From contig OZ241987.1 in NCBI GenBank assembly GCA_965204395.1, positions 3,162,001 to 3,226,000 of the forward strand: DNA of 64,000 bases, written 5' to 3'. The translations under genes were made by a program, and so were the position numbers. Position 1 is the first letter of the stretch. Every line of letters begins with the position of its first letter. Of this stretch, positions 1 to 7,764 are shown in pieces. The notes beneath the pieces are model-generated. The model made no database searches and had not been told where the DNA came from. It was given only the letters and a program-made list of their open reading frames with translations. The DNA comes from Bin87 sp965204395 (GTDB taxonomy: Bacteria; Chloroflexota; Dehalococcoidia; Lucifugimonadales; UBA3495).

Positions 1-81
1 ACCATTCGCCGCCCGGGGAACCGATCAGACGGCGGCAGAAATGTAGGATCTGCCGGTGTGCCGGACTTTGCGACGCCCGAA

Positions 82-900
82 TCAGACGCTCTGCTGCCAG
101 CAGTCAAACGCCACCGACACCGGCCCGTCGTACACCGACCGCGCTTCAGCCGCCAACGGCCCGGTGTCCAGGTGGTACGCGTTGTCGATGTGCGTCAGCG
201 TCAACGCCTGCACTCCTGCCATCTGAGCGATGCGCGCGGCCTCGGCGGCGGTCGAGTGCGCGGTTTGGTCGGCCCGTTCACGTTCCGCCTCGATGCACAG
301 GGCTTCGTGGATCAACAGCGTCGCCCCCTCCGCCAGTTCCGCCAGCGATGGACACCACCGCGTATCACCGGAAAACACCACCGCCTGGTCACCCGATTCC
401 ACCCGCCACGCCATCGCGCCGCCAATGTGGTCGACCGGAGCGCACTTGGCCCGCACGGTCAGCGTCAACTGCACCCACTCTCCAGGCTCGGTGGGCTGGA
501 GCGTGAACACCAGCCGGCCATCTCGTCGCCGTACTCTGTCCGCTTCCACGGTCAACCCACGCTGGGGGTAAGCCATCAAGGTGGCCAGGTCCGACATTGC
601 CCGCTCGGACCCGTACACCTGCATCGGAGCCTCGGCGGGATTGCGCCGGCTGCGCTGCATCTCGATGTGCGGCAGCCCCTCGCAGTGGTCGGGATGGCTG
701 TGGCTCAGCAGGCAATGGTCGAACTCTGTCGGAGACATCCCCAACTGCTCGGAATGGCGCAGCACGGTGTTGCCAGACGCCGCGTCCAGCAGGATCCGCG
801 CGCCGTCGGGGCACTCCAACACCATCGCCGTATGATCCCGCAGCGTGCTGCCTCCCGACCCCGTTCCCAGATAACTAACCGTAAATCCTGCCGTAGCCAA
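82..900 (-). CDS. MBL-fold metallo-hydrolase (RNase Z/phosphodiesterase-like)
   Basis: A 272-residue metallo-beta-lactamase fold protein. The metal-binding motif HSHPDH is at residues 67-72. A GTGSGG loop lies near the N-terminus, and SGDT and HEA motifs near residues 175-195 are typical of the RNase Z/ElaC and phosphodiesterase branch. No signal peptide, so it is likely cytosolic. The start is a TTG, chosen because the GTGSGG strand begins at once and GGGGGA lies five bases upstream. The substrate cannot be told from sequence; RNA 3' processing or a small phosphodiester or lactone are possible. The hydroxyacid dehydrogenase lies upstream on the same strand. Fold confident, function open. Confidence 0.8.
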   Translation of the reverse strand: MATAGFTVSYLGTGSGGSTLRDHTAMVLECPDGARILLDAASGNTVLRHSEQLGMSPTEFDHCLLSHSHPDHCEGLPHIEMQRSRRNPAEAPMQVYGSERAMSDLATLMAYPQRGLTVEADRVRRRDGRLVFTLQPTEPGEWVQLTLTVRAKCAPVDHIGGAMAWRVESGDQAVVFSGDTRWCPSLAELAEGATLLIHEALCIEAERERADQTAHSTAAEAARIAQMAGVQALTLTHIDNAYHLDTGPLAAEARSVYDGPVSVAFDCWQQSV

Positions 901-936
901 AGCATCCCCCTGTCAAACAAAATCCCGTTTACCCTG

Positions 937-958
937 CCGCAGGTCCGCCTCCGGAGGA
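937..958. repeat. Copy of the 22-bp mini-palindrome
   Basis: A diverged 22-bp copy of the nested element: CCGCAGGTCCGCCT, then two bases, then GGAGGA. It ends on the base before the stop codon of the hydroxyacid dehydrogenase gene, between that gene and the metallo-hydrolase. It is about three changes from the copy at 51653-51674. No host repeat is recognisable around it. Confidence 0.45.
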
Positions 959-1978
959 TTATCCATGTAAATTAACCCGCGAGTGCGGCAGCACCGCCGG
1001 ATTCACCAGGAACTCCGGCATCCGTCCCTGCAGCACGTCCACCGTCGCCTTGGCGGTCCGCACCTCCAGTTCCAGCACCGACTGTTGCGACAGGAACGCC
1101 ACGTGGGGCGTTACGATCACGTTGTCCAGCGCGAACATCGGGTGGTCCGTCGGCGGCGACGCCGACTCCATCACGTCCAGGCCGGCCCCCGCGATACTGC
1201 CGTCCCGCAGCGCGGCGTACAGCGCGGGTTCGTCCACGATGGGCCCCCGCGCGCAGTTGATCAGGTACGCCGTCGAACGCATCAAGCCGAATTCCCGCTC
1301 GCCCACCAGCCCCCGCGTCTCCTCGTTCAGCGGCGTGTGCACCGTCACGTAGTCGGACGCCGCTAGCAGATCGTCCAGTGATGCCGCGCTCACTCCGTCG
1401 GGCAGGTTCGCATCCGACGCTAGGTAAGGATCGAACGCCAACACGGATAGCCCGAACGCGCGCGCCTTGTCCGCCACCGCCCGGCCGATGCGTCCGAATC
1501 CCAGGATGCCGATGGTCTGACCGCGCAGTCGTGTCAGAGGGTGCGGCGACGGTGTGCCCTCCCAACGTCCTGCCCTGGCGACCCCGTCGTAGAAGCCCAC
1601 CTGCCGGTTCCACGTCAGCAGCATCGCCATCACGTGGTCGCTGACCTCGTCCACGCAGTAGTCGGGCACGTAGGTTACGGGGATGCCCAACTCGGTCGCC
1701 ACGTCCACCGCGATGTTGTCCACGCCCACGCCGTACCGGCTGATGCACCGGCACCGTTCGGCGGCCCGCACCACTGCTGGCGTAACCTGCGCGAAGCACG
1801 TCATGATCGCGTCGCAATCCACCGCCAGCGACGCCAACGTCTCCTCCGACCCATCCGGAGCCTCCACCACCTCAACGCCATCGCCCAACCCGTCAACCAA
1901 AACCTCCCGCTCCGGCGCAGTGGAAGGCCAAACGAAGTCGGTGATGAGGATGCGGGTAGTCGGTTCGGCGGCGGTCAT
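959..1978 (-). CDS. D-2-hydroxyacid dehydrogenase (phosphoglycerate dehydrogenase-like)
   Basis: A 339-residue NAD-dependent D-2-hydroxyacid dehydrogenase. The Rossmann motif GILGFGRIGRA is central. The catalytic Arg lies in NCARGPIVDE and the acid-base His in TPHVAFLS, near the C-terminus. Length fits single-module members such as glyoxylate/hydroxypyruvate reductase or short PGDH without an ACT domain. The ATG at 1978 was chosen over longer readings because the conserved N-terminal domain starts just after it. A TATACT box at 2014-2019 on the same strand gives a plausible promoter 35 bases upstream. The physiological substrate is unknown. Confidence 0.85.
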   Translation of the reverse strand: MTAAEPTTRILITDFVWPSTAPEREVLVDGLGDGVEVVEAPDGSEETLASLAVDCDAIMTCFAQVTPAVVRAAERCRCISRYGVGVDNIAVDVATELGIPVTYVPDYCVDEVSDHVMAMLLTWNRQVGFYDGVARAGRWEGTPSPHPLTRLRGQTIGILGFGRIGRAVADKARAFGLSVLAFDPYLASDANLPDGVSAASLDDLLAASDYVTVHTPLNEETRGLVGEREFGLMRSTAYLINCARGPIVDEPALYAALRDGSIAGAGLDVMESASPPTDHPMFALDNVIVTPHVAFLSQQSVLELEVRTAKATVDVLQGRMPEFLVNPAVLPHSRVNLHG

Positions 1979-2260
1979 ACATTGTGATCCAGAGGTCACG
2001 TCAAGGCGCAGAGAGTATAACCTATGGGATGAGCCCTCTTGTACCACGAGTCCGGCTGGATGAGCAGAATACTTGGGCGTATCGGATTCTGCGAGAACTT
2101 CCCGCAACCTGACGGTCTAATATAGTCTGGCTGCGATTCAACAAAATCCCATCGCCCCGTAGTGGTGTACCCACCGGTTGTTGCGACTGGTTCACGCTTT
2201 GATATGGCAAAGTTTTGCTATACTGGCAGGGTAGTTGTCCACGGCAGGCGAGAAGAAGGC

Positions 2261-3070
2261 ATGGCTACTCAAGAACCCAACCGCGACCTGAGACGCATGG
2301 AGGATCTCATCCGTCGGAATGCCGACAGTGCAGATGATCTGAGATTCCAGGATGACCCGACACGCTCCATAGAACGGGCGTTGCCGGATTTCGTGGAAAC
2401 CCAGGTTGAGATCAACCGAGAAGTGGCGACCTCCCTCGCTGCCATTAACGAACAGCTGGGCACTTTGGTCAGCGATATGGACGAGGTCAAGAGTCGCCAG
2501 GACTCGATGGCCGAGGACATCGAAGTCATCAAGAGTCGCCAGGACTCGATGGCCGAGGATGTCGAAGTCATCAAGAATCGCCAAGACTCGATGGCCGAGG
2601 ATGTCGAAGTCATCAAGAATCGCCAAGACTCGATGGCCGAGGACATCGGACAAGTTAAAGGCGGACACGCCCGGGCGGAGGTGGCTCGGGAGGCGGGTGT
2701 CATAGCATTTGATATGGGCTTGGGTTACGTTCGCAGCGTGGAAAAGCTCGAACTGGCCGCTTGGGCACAAAAACATTCCAATAGCCGCTTCACGACGGCG
2801 GAGTTGAGGAGCTTCCGAGCGGCAGACTTGGTGGTGCAGGCCATCGACGGCTCTGAAATCGTCTATATCGCTGTGGAAATATCATTCACGGCTGATAAGC
2901 GAGACTCCGATCGGGCCATCAGAAATTCAGCAATGCTGGAGCAGTTCACCGGATGTCAAGCCAGGGCAGTCGTCGCCAGCGTCAAGAACGACGACTACGT
3001 TTCAGAACAGGTCAATAAAGAGTTGATTCATTGGCATCCCATCGATCAACGCTCGTTAGATCCTGACTGA
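2261..3070 (+). CDS. Coiled-coil protein with C-terminal PD-(D/E)XK-like domain
   Basis: About 269 residues. The first half is a long coiled coil containing four near-identical 14-residue repeats built on RQDSMAED. The second half is a globular domain with the core ADLVVQAIDG then YIAVEISFTAD, arranged as in coiled-coil-tethered PD-(D/E)XK nuclease-like domains, although the usual Lys is replaced. A paralogue with the same architecture is at 34000-34803; the two share YIAVE.SFTA and RAIRN signatures. The ATG at 2261 is preceded by AGAAGAAGG, and a TATACT box is at 2219-2224. No signal peptide or membrane segment. Whether it cuts DNA is unknown. Confidence 0.65.
   Translation: MATQEPNRDLRRMEDLIRRNADSADDLRFQDDPTRSIERALPDFVETQVEINREVATSLAAINEQLGTLVSDMDEVKSRQDSMAEDIEVIKSRQDSMAEDVEVIKNRQDSMAEDVEVIKNRQDSMAEDIGQVKGGHARAEVAREAGVIAFDMGLGYVRSVEKLELAAWAQKHSNSRFTTAELRSFRAADLVVQAIDGSEIVYIAVEISFTADKRDSDRAIRNSAMLEQFTGCQARAVVASVKNDDYVSEQVNKELIHWHPIDQRSLDPD
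2491..2650 (+). repeat. 42-bp in-frame tandem repeat, four copies
   Basis: Four head-to-tail units starting at 2491, 2533, 2575 and 2617. Each 42-bp unit encodes 14 residues, exactly two heptads, so copy-number change keeps both reading frame and coiled-coil register. Units 1-2 and units 3-4 are closest to each other, suggesting stepwise duplication. Confidence 0.9.
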
Positions 3071-3196
3071 CCGTGAAATATGATGGCGAATTCGATTGCC
3101 GGACTCAGTTTCTGCGGCACTCTACTGATGAGTGTCGCGTCATTTTGCGAATGCCGCGTCCGCGTATTCATGATGGCATCATGAGCCTGTCGGTTC

Positions 3197-3202
3197 TATA
3201 AT
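3197..3202 (+). promoter_or_regulatory. Minus-10 box of a leaderless gene
   Basis: A perfect TATAAT ends six bases before the ATG at 3209. At normal spacing transcription would begin on the A of the start codon, so the mRNA would lack a 5' leader. No clear minus-35 is visible. The same TATAAT-six bases-ATG geometry occurs at 33988-34002. Confidence 0.55.
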
Positions 3203-3208
3203 CCCCAC

Positions 3209-3856
3209 ATGTCCATCCGTTACGCCGTCAGCCTGCTCACCGACCCCGACTTCACCGCTCGCGCCTACCGGGCGCGCCAGCTAATCTGCGGCCAGTACGC
3301 CTGCTGGGCCGCCGAGATGCACATGCTGCACATGCCCATGTCAGACTATTTCCCCCTGGTGGGCGACGACGCAGGCACCGTGGAAGCGCAACTGGCCGGC
3401 GAAGTGGAGCGTCTCGCGGACCGCTACCGCCGCGTGTCGCCGCGCTTCCCACTGTTCAACCGCGGGATCACCACCACCCGCGAAACCGAGACCGACGGCA
3501 ACATCTGGCTGGACTTCTCGCCCGAGGTGGTCAACGAGTCCCTGTATCGGCTGCAGTCCATGGTCGCCGACCTGCTGGAGCGCAACCCCGACGTGGGCGG
3601 CGACCGGCGCGTCTATGGCCCTGAATTCCCGCCGCAGATCCCGCTGATGTCCCACGCCAACCTGCCCGACTCGGTGTTCGACAGCGCCTTGGATTTCGCC
3701 CGTTCCGTCACCGACGAGCTCAAGGTCTCCCAGATTACCCGCTCGTGGCGCCTCGCCCTCACGCGATTTGAGTCCAACGCCGCTGGCGACGACTGGTCCA
3801 ACGGACGCTGGGCGCCAGACCTCTCGTGGCGCGCCATCGGCAGCTACAGCCTCTGA
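3209..3856 (+). CDS. Conserved hypothetical protein, 2H-phosphoesterase-like
   Basis: A 215-residue soluble protein that I do not recognise with confidence. Two short motifs, MHMLHMPMSD near residue 40 and PLMSHANLP near residue 150, lie about 110 residues apart. That spacing is similar to the two His motifs of 2H phosphoesterases (2'-5' RNA ligase-like), but they do not match the consensus H-x-T/S-x pair well. No signal peptide or membrane segment. The ATG immediately follows the minus-10 box, so translation is probably leaderless. The next gene downstream has its own TATAAT box. The 2H suggestion is weak. Confidence 0.5.
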   Translation: MSIRYAVSLLTDPDFTARAYRARQLICGQYACWAAEMHMLHMPMSDYFPLVGDDAGTVEAQLAGEVERLADRYRRVSPRFPLFNRGITTTRETETDGNIWLDFSPEVVNESLYRLQSMVADLLERNPDVGGDRRVYGPEFPPQIPLMSHANLPDSVFDSALDFARSVTDELKVSQITRSWRLALTRFESNAAGDDWSNGRWAPDLSWRAIGSYSL

Positions 3857-3904
3857 CTGCCATCATTGCGCTATAATGACCACGTCATCCGTTGGGAACG
3901 CGCC

Positions 3905-4429
3905 ATGGACATACTCCCAATAATCGCAGCCGTCGCCGGCCTCGTTACGTCGCTTTTTGTCATAGGCGGCGGTTTCTACTGGTCAGGCCGCATGTCCAAC
4001 CGTGTTGATCGCCTCTCCGATGATTTGGAGTCTGTTCGCGACAACCAACAATCGCAGCAGGAGGACATCAAGGCCTTACAAATCGACGTGAAGGCTCTCC
4101 AAACCGACGTGAAGGGTCTACAGGCCGACATGAAAGCCGTGCAGTCGGATGTCAAGGACCTCCAATCTGACGTCAAGACCATACAGGTCCATATGCAGGT
4201 GGTTCAGGACGACGTCAAGTCTCTGCGCGATGATGTGCGCGACATGCGAGATGAACTGCTCGGTCAAATGCAGCGCAGCGAGACCCGTATATTGACCGCT
4301 TTGGTCAATCACTACCACGTCGCTCCCGAAGCCGGGCGTCCCGTATTCTGGTTCCCGCCCGGGTTCGATCCCCCTGGGATGGACCCGCCCTTGGCCGGTC
4401 AATCGGGTGAAGCGCCGGCGGAAGCCTGA
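3905..4429 (+). CDS. Membrane-anchored coiled-coil protein, unknown function
   Basis: A 174-residue protein with one N-terminal transmembrane helix (residues about 2-25, rich in I, V, G and L). A long heptad coiled coil follows (about 30-125), built from repeats of the D-V-K-x-L-Q-x type. The tail is proline-rich, with PPGFDPPGMDPP near residue 155. It probably sits in the cytoplasmic membrane with the coil projecting out, on the cytoplasmic side if the short N-terminus is outside. The ATG at 3905 starts directly before the membrane helix; a TATAAT at 3872-3877 lies 27 bases upstream. The heptads are encoded by diverged 21-bp units. No catalytic domain is visible. Confidence 0.65.
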   Translation: MDILPIIAAVAGLVTSLFVIGGGFYWSGRMSNRVDRLSDDLESVRDNQQSQQEDIKALQIDVKALQTDVKGLQADMKAVQSDVKDLQSDVKTIQVHMQVVQDDVKSLRDDVRDMRDELLGQMQRSETRILTALVNHYHVAPEAGRPVFWFPPGFDPPGMDPPLAGQSGEAPAEA

Positions 4430-4442
4430 CCGGCGCACGCCC

Positions 4443-5267
4443 TCACACCGAAAACGCCCGGTTTAACCGCTGCCGCTGCTCGGCGGTCAGGTGCCAGCCC
4501 GACGCCGCGCAGTTCTCCTCAGTCCGCGCCACGCTGTTGGACTTGGGAATCGCGATCACGCCGTCCTGGTCGGCCACCCAGTTCAATGCCACCTGCGCCG
4601 CCGTCTTCCCTGTTTCGTCCGCGATCTCGGCCAATACCTGTTGGTCCCCGCCCAGTCCCAGCGCTCGCCGCAGCCTCCCGCCGCCGTTGCCTACCAGCGC
4701 GCCCTCGTGCAGCGGTGAATACGCCATGACCATGATGTCGTGCTCCAGGCAGTAGGGAATGACGTCCCGCTCCGCCCTACGCCGGCGCAGGTTGTAAAGG
4801 ATCTGGTTGGACACGATGGGGTTGTTCTGCATCGCTGACTGGGCGTCCATCATGTCCTCCACCGAGAAATTGCTGACGCCGATGTAATCCACCAGGCCGT
4901 CGGCAACCAGCCGCTCCATGGCCCGCATCGTCTCGGTGATGGGCACTCTCGGGTTTGGCCAGTGAATCTGATACAGGTCGATCTTGTCCACGCCCAGCAG
5001 GCGCAAGCTCTTGTCCGCCGCCCGCAGCACCGCGTCGTATCGGAGGTTGCTCCCCAGCACCTTGGTCGCGATGAACACCCGGTCCCTGATGCCGGCGATG
5101 GCCTCGCCCACCTGATCCTCCGTGCGGTACATCTCCGCCGTGTCGATCAGGTTGGCGCCCAGTTCGATCCCGCGCCGCAACGGTTCCGACCCACCGCTGT
5201 ACCGCCATGTTCCCAGCCCGATCTCCGGCACCATCACGCCCGATGCTCCCAACCGTTTCAGTTCCAT
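4443..5267 (-). CDS. Aldo/keto reductase
   Basis: A 274-residue TIM-barrel NADPH-dependent oxidoreductase. The catalytic tetrad is visible: Asp42 and Tyr47 in LIDTAEMY, Lys69 in IATKVL and His102 in YQIHWPNP. The IGVSNFS motif, nucleotide-binding residues (IPKSN) and a C-terminal loop are also present. Length is normal. Cytosolic. The downstream gene on the opposite strand ends 13 bases away, so the two are convergent. The substrate (small aldehydes or ketones, sugars) is not predictable. Confidence 0.93.
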   Translation of the reverse strand: MELKRLGASGVMVPEIGLGTWRYSGGSEPLRRGIELGANLIDTAEMYRTEDQVGEAIAGIRDRVFIATKVLGSNLRYDAVLRAADKSLRLLGVDKIDLYQIHWPNPRVPITETMRAMERLVADGLVDYIGVSNFSVEDMMDAQSAMQNNPIVSNQILYNLRRRRAERDVIPYCLEHDIMVMAYSPLHEGALVGNGGGRLRRALGLGGDQQVLAEIADETGKTAAQVALNWVADQDGVIAIPKSNSVARTEENCAASGWHLTAEQRQRLNRAFSV

Positions 5268-5369
5268 GTCAGCCGCTCCCTGTTGCCCCCGTGGCGCCTG
5301 TTTTTTGCGCTCGCCTCCATTCTACCCCGCCCATCGTAGTCCACACCCGCCCATCGCGAGCCACCCTCC

Positions 5370-5395
5370 GCTCATCCTGAGCCTGTCGAAGGATA
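5370..5395. repeat. Palindromic repeat family B (CCTGAGCCTGTCGAAGG type)
   Basis: GCTCATCCTGAGCC followed by TGTCGAAGGATA. It overlaps the 3' end of the MFS gene and supplies its last codons (P-S-T-G-S-G) and stop. Other copies lie at 41300-41325 (intact) and at 51635-51689 and 54955-55005 (each carrying a 22-bp insert). Confidence 0.8.
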
Positions 5396-6934
5396 TGCGG
5401 CCTCCTCCCGCTCCCGCGCGCTCGCCCGCATCAGCAGTGCCGGAACCAACGCCACCAGCGCGATGATTCCCGCCACCCGGTAGAAGGTGTGGAACAGGTC
5501 CAGGCTGGCCGTCTGCAAAGTCTCCCGGTACTCCATGATCGCTTGTGCCCGCGCCGCCGCGTCTAGGCCGGTCATCGTCAGCGGCGACGGCGTCTCGGCC
5601 AGGATCGCCAGGAACTCGTTCACCCCCCACGCCGAAAGCGCTGCCATCCCCAGTGTCATCCCCAGCATCCGCGACACCACCACCGTGGATGCCGACACCG
5701 CCCGGTATTCAAACGGCGCGGCTGCGATGGCCCGGTGCATCAGCGGCGCGATCACCAGCCCGAATCCCACGCCGGCCACCACCATGTCCACCGTTAGCCG
5801 CGGTTCAGCGATCTCCACGGGCCACCCGCCGAGGCGGAACATGCCCGCCGCAATCAGCGCCAGGCCGACCACCGCCACCCATCTGGCATCCACCCAGCGC
5901 AGCAGCCATCCGCCGAGGATGGCGAAAACCGGAATCGTCCCCGTCATGCGCAACAGCCACAGGGCCGCGGTGGTCGCGTCCACCGGGCGCTCGGGCCGGT
6001 TCATCACCGTGTTCGCCATGATCACCGTCGTCGCCATGGCGATGATCAACGCGACCCCCACCAGCAGTTGGCATGCGTTGGCGGACACGAACGCCCACAC
6101 CCGGAACAACGCTCCGGACAGTATTGGCTCCACGGCCCGCCGCTGCGTCCAGACCAGCGCCCCAACGCACAGCGCGCATCCCGCCAGCAGAGCGAACGGG
6201 ACCCACGACGCCGCCCGGAACAAACCCTCGTGGGCAGACGCCAGGGAAATCAGCACCAGCGCCACCGTCAGAATCGCCGCGCCCCGGTAGTCCATTCGCC
6301 CTCCGGTCGCGGCCTGTTTCGGTACCCATAACAACAGCGCCGCGATCGCCGCCGCCTGCGGCACGTTCAGCCAGAAGATCGCCCGCCAGCCCCAGATCTC
6401 TATGACCGTGCCGCCGTACGCCGGCCCCAGCATACTGCCCGCCTCCGCCGCGCCGGCCACGATGCCCAGCGCCAGCCCGCGATGCTCCGGAGCCGTCAAC
6501 GCCGCCGCGATTGCCAGGCTGATGGGCACCGCGCCGCCGCCGCCAATGGCCTGGATCACCCGCGCCACGACGATCTGGTCCAACGGCTCCAACAGCCCGT
6601 TCAGCCCCTCGAACTCGCCGGACAGCGCAACCAGCGTCGTCCCGACGCCGAACACCACCAGCGACGCCCAATAGATGCGAACGTACCCGTGTACGTCGGC
6701 CAACCGTCCCAGCAGCGGCATCGCTACCGTGTACCCCAGCAAGTAGGCCGTCACCACCCAGATCACCGACTCCAGCCGGATAATCGGCACTTTCAGATCG
6801 GCCATCACCGCCGGCAGCGCGGTGACCACCACCGTCTGATCCAGCGCGGTGATGAACGCGCCGCACGCCACCACGCCCACCAGCGCCCACTGACGGCGGG
6901 ACGAGATTCCCATCCTCCCGGGACGGATTTGCAA
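5372..6934 (-). CDS. MFS efflux transporter, DHA2 family (P55-like)
   Basis: A 520-residue polytopic inner-membrane protein with about 14 hydrophobic helices. The N-terminal motif ALDQTVVVTALP is typical of the 14-helix drug:H+ antiporter (DHA2) family, and GRLADVHGY is the MFS motif A region. It lies 28 bases downstream of an LppX/LprAFG lipoprotein gene. This is the arrangement of mycobacterial LprG and P55 (Rv1410), which together move triacylglycerides or lipoglycans out of the membrane. The TTG at 6934 has GAGGG five bases upstream; an ATG at 6913 is the alternative. Repeat B encodes the extreme C-terminus. Confidence 0.85.
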   Translation of the reverse strand: MQIRPGRMGISSRRQWALVGVVACGAFITALDQTVVVTALPAVMADLKVPIIRLESVIWVVTAYLLGYTVAMPLLGRLADVHGYVRIYWASLVVFGVGTTLVALSGEFEGLNGLLEPLDQIVVARVIQAIGGGGAVPISLAIAAALTAPEHRGLALGIVAGAAEAGSMLGPAYGGTVIEIWGWRAIFWLNVPQAAAIAALLLWVPKQAATGGRMDYRGAAILTVALVLISLASAHEGLFRAASWVPFALLAGCALCVGALVWTQRRAVEPILSGALFRVWAFVSANACQLLVGVALIIAMATTVIMANTVMNRPERPVDATTAALWLLRMTGTIPVFAILGGWLLRWVDARWVAVVGLALIAAGMFRLGGWPVEIAEPRLTVDMVVAGVGFGLVIAPLMHRAIAAAPFEYRAVSASTVVVSRMLGMTLGMAALSAWGVNEFLAILAETPSPLTMTGLDAAARAQAIMEYRETLQTASLDLFHTFYRVAGIIALVALVPALLMRASAREREEAAYPSTGSG

Positions 6935-6962
6935 CGCTGCCCTCGCGATCTCCGGCGATGAA

Positions 6963-7763
6963 TCAGCCGCCGCTCACGTCTGTGAATTGGTCGGGCGGTT
7001 GGATGTTCACTTCCCCGTTGATGTTGGTCAACAGGATCTCCCGCACCGTATCGGCCTGGTCGAAAGATCCCACGGGGCCGGTGACGCGCAATTTGCGCAG
7101 CAGTTTCTCCTCAGTGTCGGTCCAGACCTCAATGCGTACCGTCTGGCCCGCCTCGGCGGACAGCGGCAGCCAGTCCATCACCGACGCCGGCGCTGAGCCG
7201 GAAATCTTGTGAACGGCAACTCCGTCAACCTCATCACTGCCCTCAAGCACCGGAGCGTCAACCATGTCCACCAGGTCGGCTATCAGACGGTTCAACTCGG
7301 TCACCGGTATCGGCACTAACGATCGCGGTTGTTTCAGCCATGCCCCCGAGAAAGGGTCCGTCCCATAGTAGGCGTCCGGGGTGATCACCGATTGCATTCC
7401 CAGGTAAATGCCCGATTCCGCCTCAGTCTGCGCGTCGGACACCAGGTAAGCATCCACATCCAGTTGGGCCCCGTGCTGCGCGTCCCAGGCCCCGCGCGCC
7501 TCGGTCAGTTTCGCGCTGAACGCCGGCAGGAAAATCGCGCCCGACTCGTGTCGCAGCGCGAACTCCGCAGACCGCAGATCCCGCAGGTTCGCCGCTGTCT
7601 CGGCAAGCAGCAGCGCCGGGTCCGGCGGCGGTGTGGGCGTCGGCGGAACCGCCGTGGCAGCCGGCGCAGAAGGTCCGGCGCACGCCGACGCCACAACTCC
7701 CACGGCTAATCCGATGGCAAGAAGCAATGCCCCCGCCCGCGCCGTCAACGTCCGACGCATCAA
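6963..7763 (-). CDS. LppX/LprAFG-family lipoprotein
   Basis: A 266-residue secreted lipoprotein. The signal peptide ends in a lipobox (VVASAC, Cys near residue 28), followed by a proline/threonine linker. The rest resembles the LppX_LprAFG family, whose half-barrel fold binds acyl chains; residues such as GIYLGMQSVITPDAYYG and WLPLSAEAGQTVRIEVW fit that pattern. Its neighbours are a propeller lipoprotein one base upstream and the DHA2 transporter downstream, all in the same direction, so the three are probably co-transcribed. The likely role is a lipid carrier delivering cargo released by the transporter. Family call good, role inferred. Confidence 0.75.
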   Translation of the reverse strand: MMRRTLTARAGALLLAIGLAVGVVASACAGPSAPAATAVPPTPTPPPDPALLLAETAANLRDLRSAEFALRHESGAIFLPAFSAKLTEARGAWDAQHGAQLDVDAYLVSDAQTEAESGIYLGMQSVITPDAYYGTDPFSGAWLKQPRSLVPIPVTELNRLIADLVDMVDAPVLEGSDEVDGVAVHKISGSAPASVMDWLPLSAEAGQTVRIEVWTDTEEKLLRKLRVTGPVGSFDQADTVREILLTNINGEVNIQPPDQFTDVSGG

Positions 7764-7764
7764 A

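Noticed and set aside
2491..2650. Regular repeats resembling a CRISPR array
   Set aside because: The 42-bp units are contiguous without spacers and are in frame in a coiled-coil gene.
4362..4382. GGGTTCGATCCCC, resembling a tRNA T-arm
   Set aside because: It is inside the coding frame of the coiled-coil protein (P-P-G-F-D-P-P) and no acceptor, D or anticodon arms surround it.
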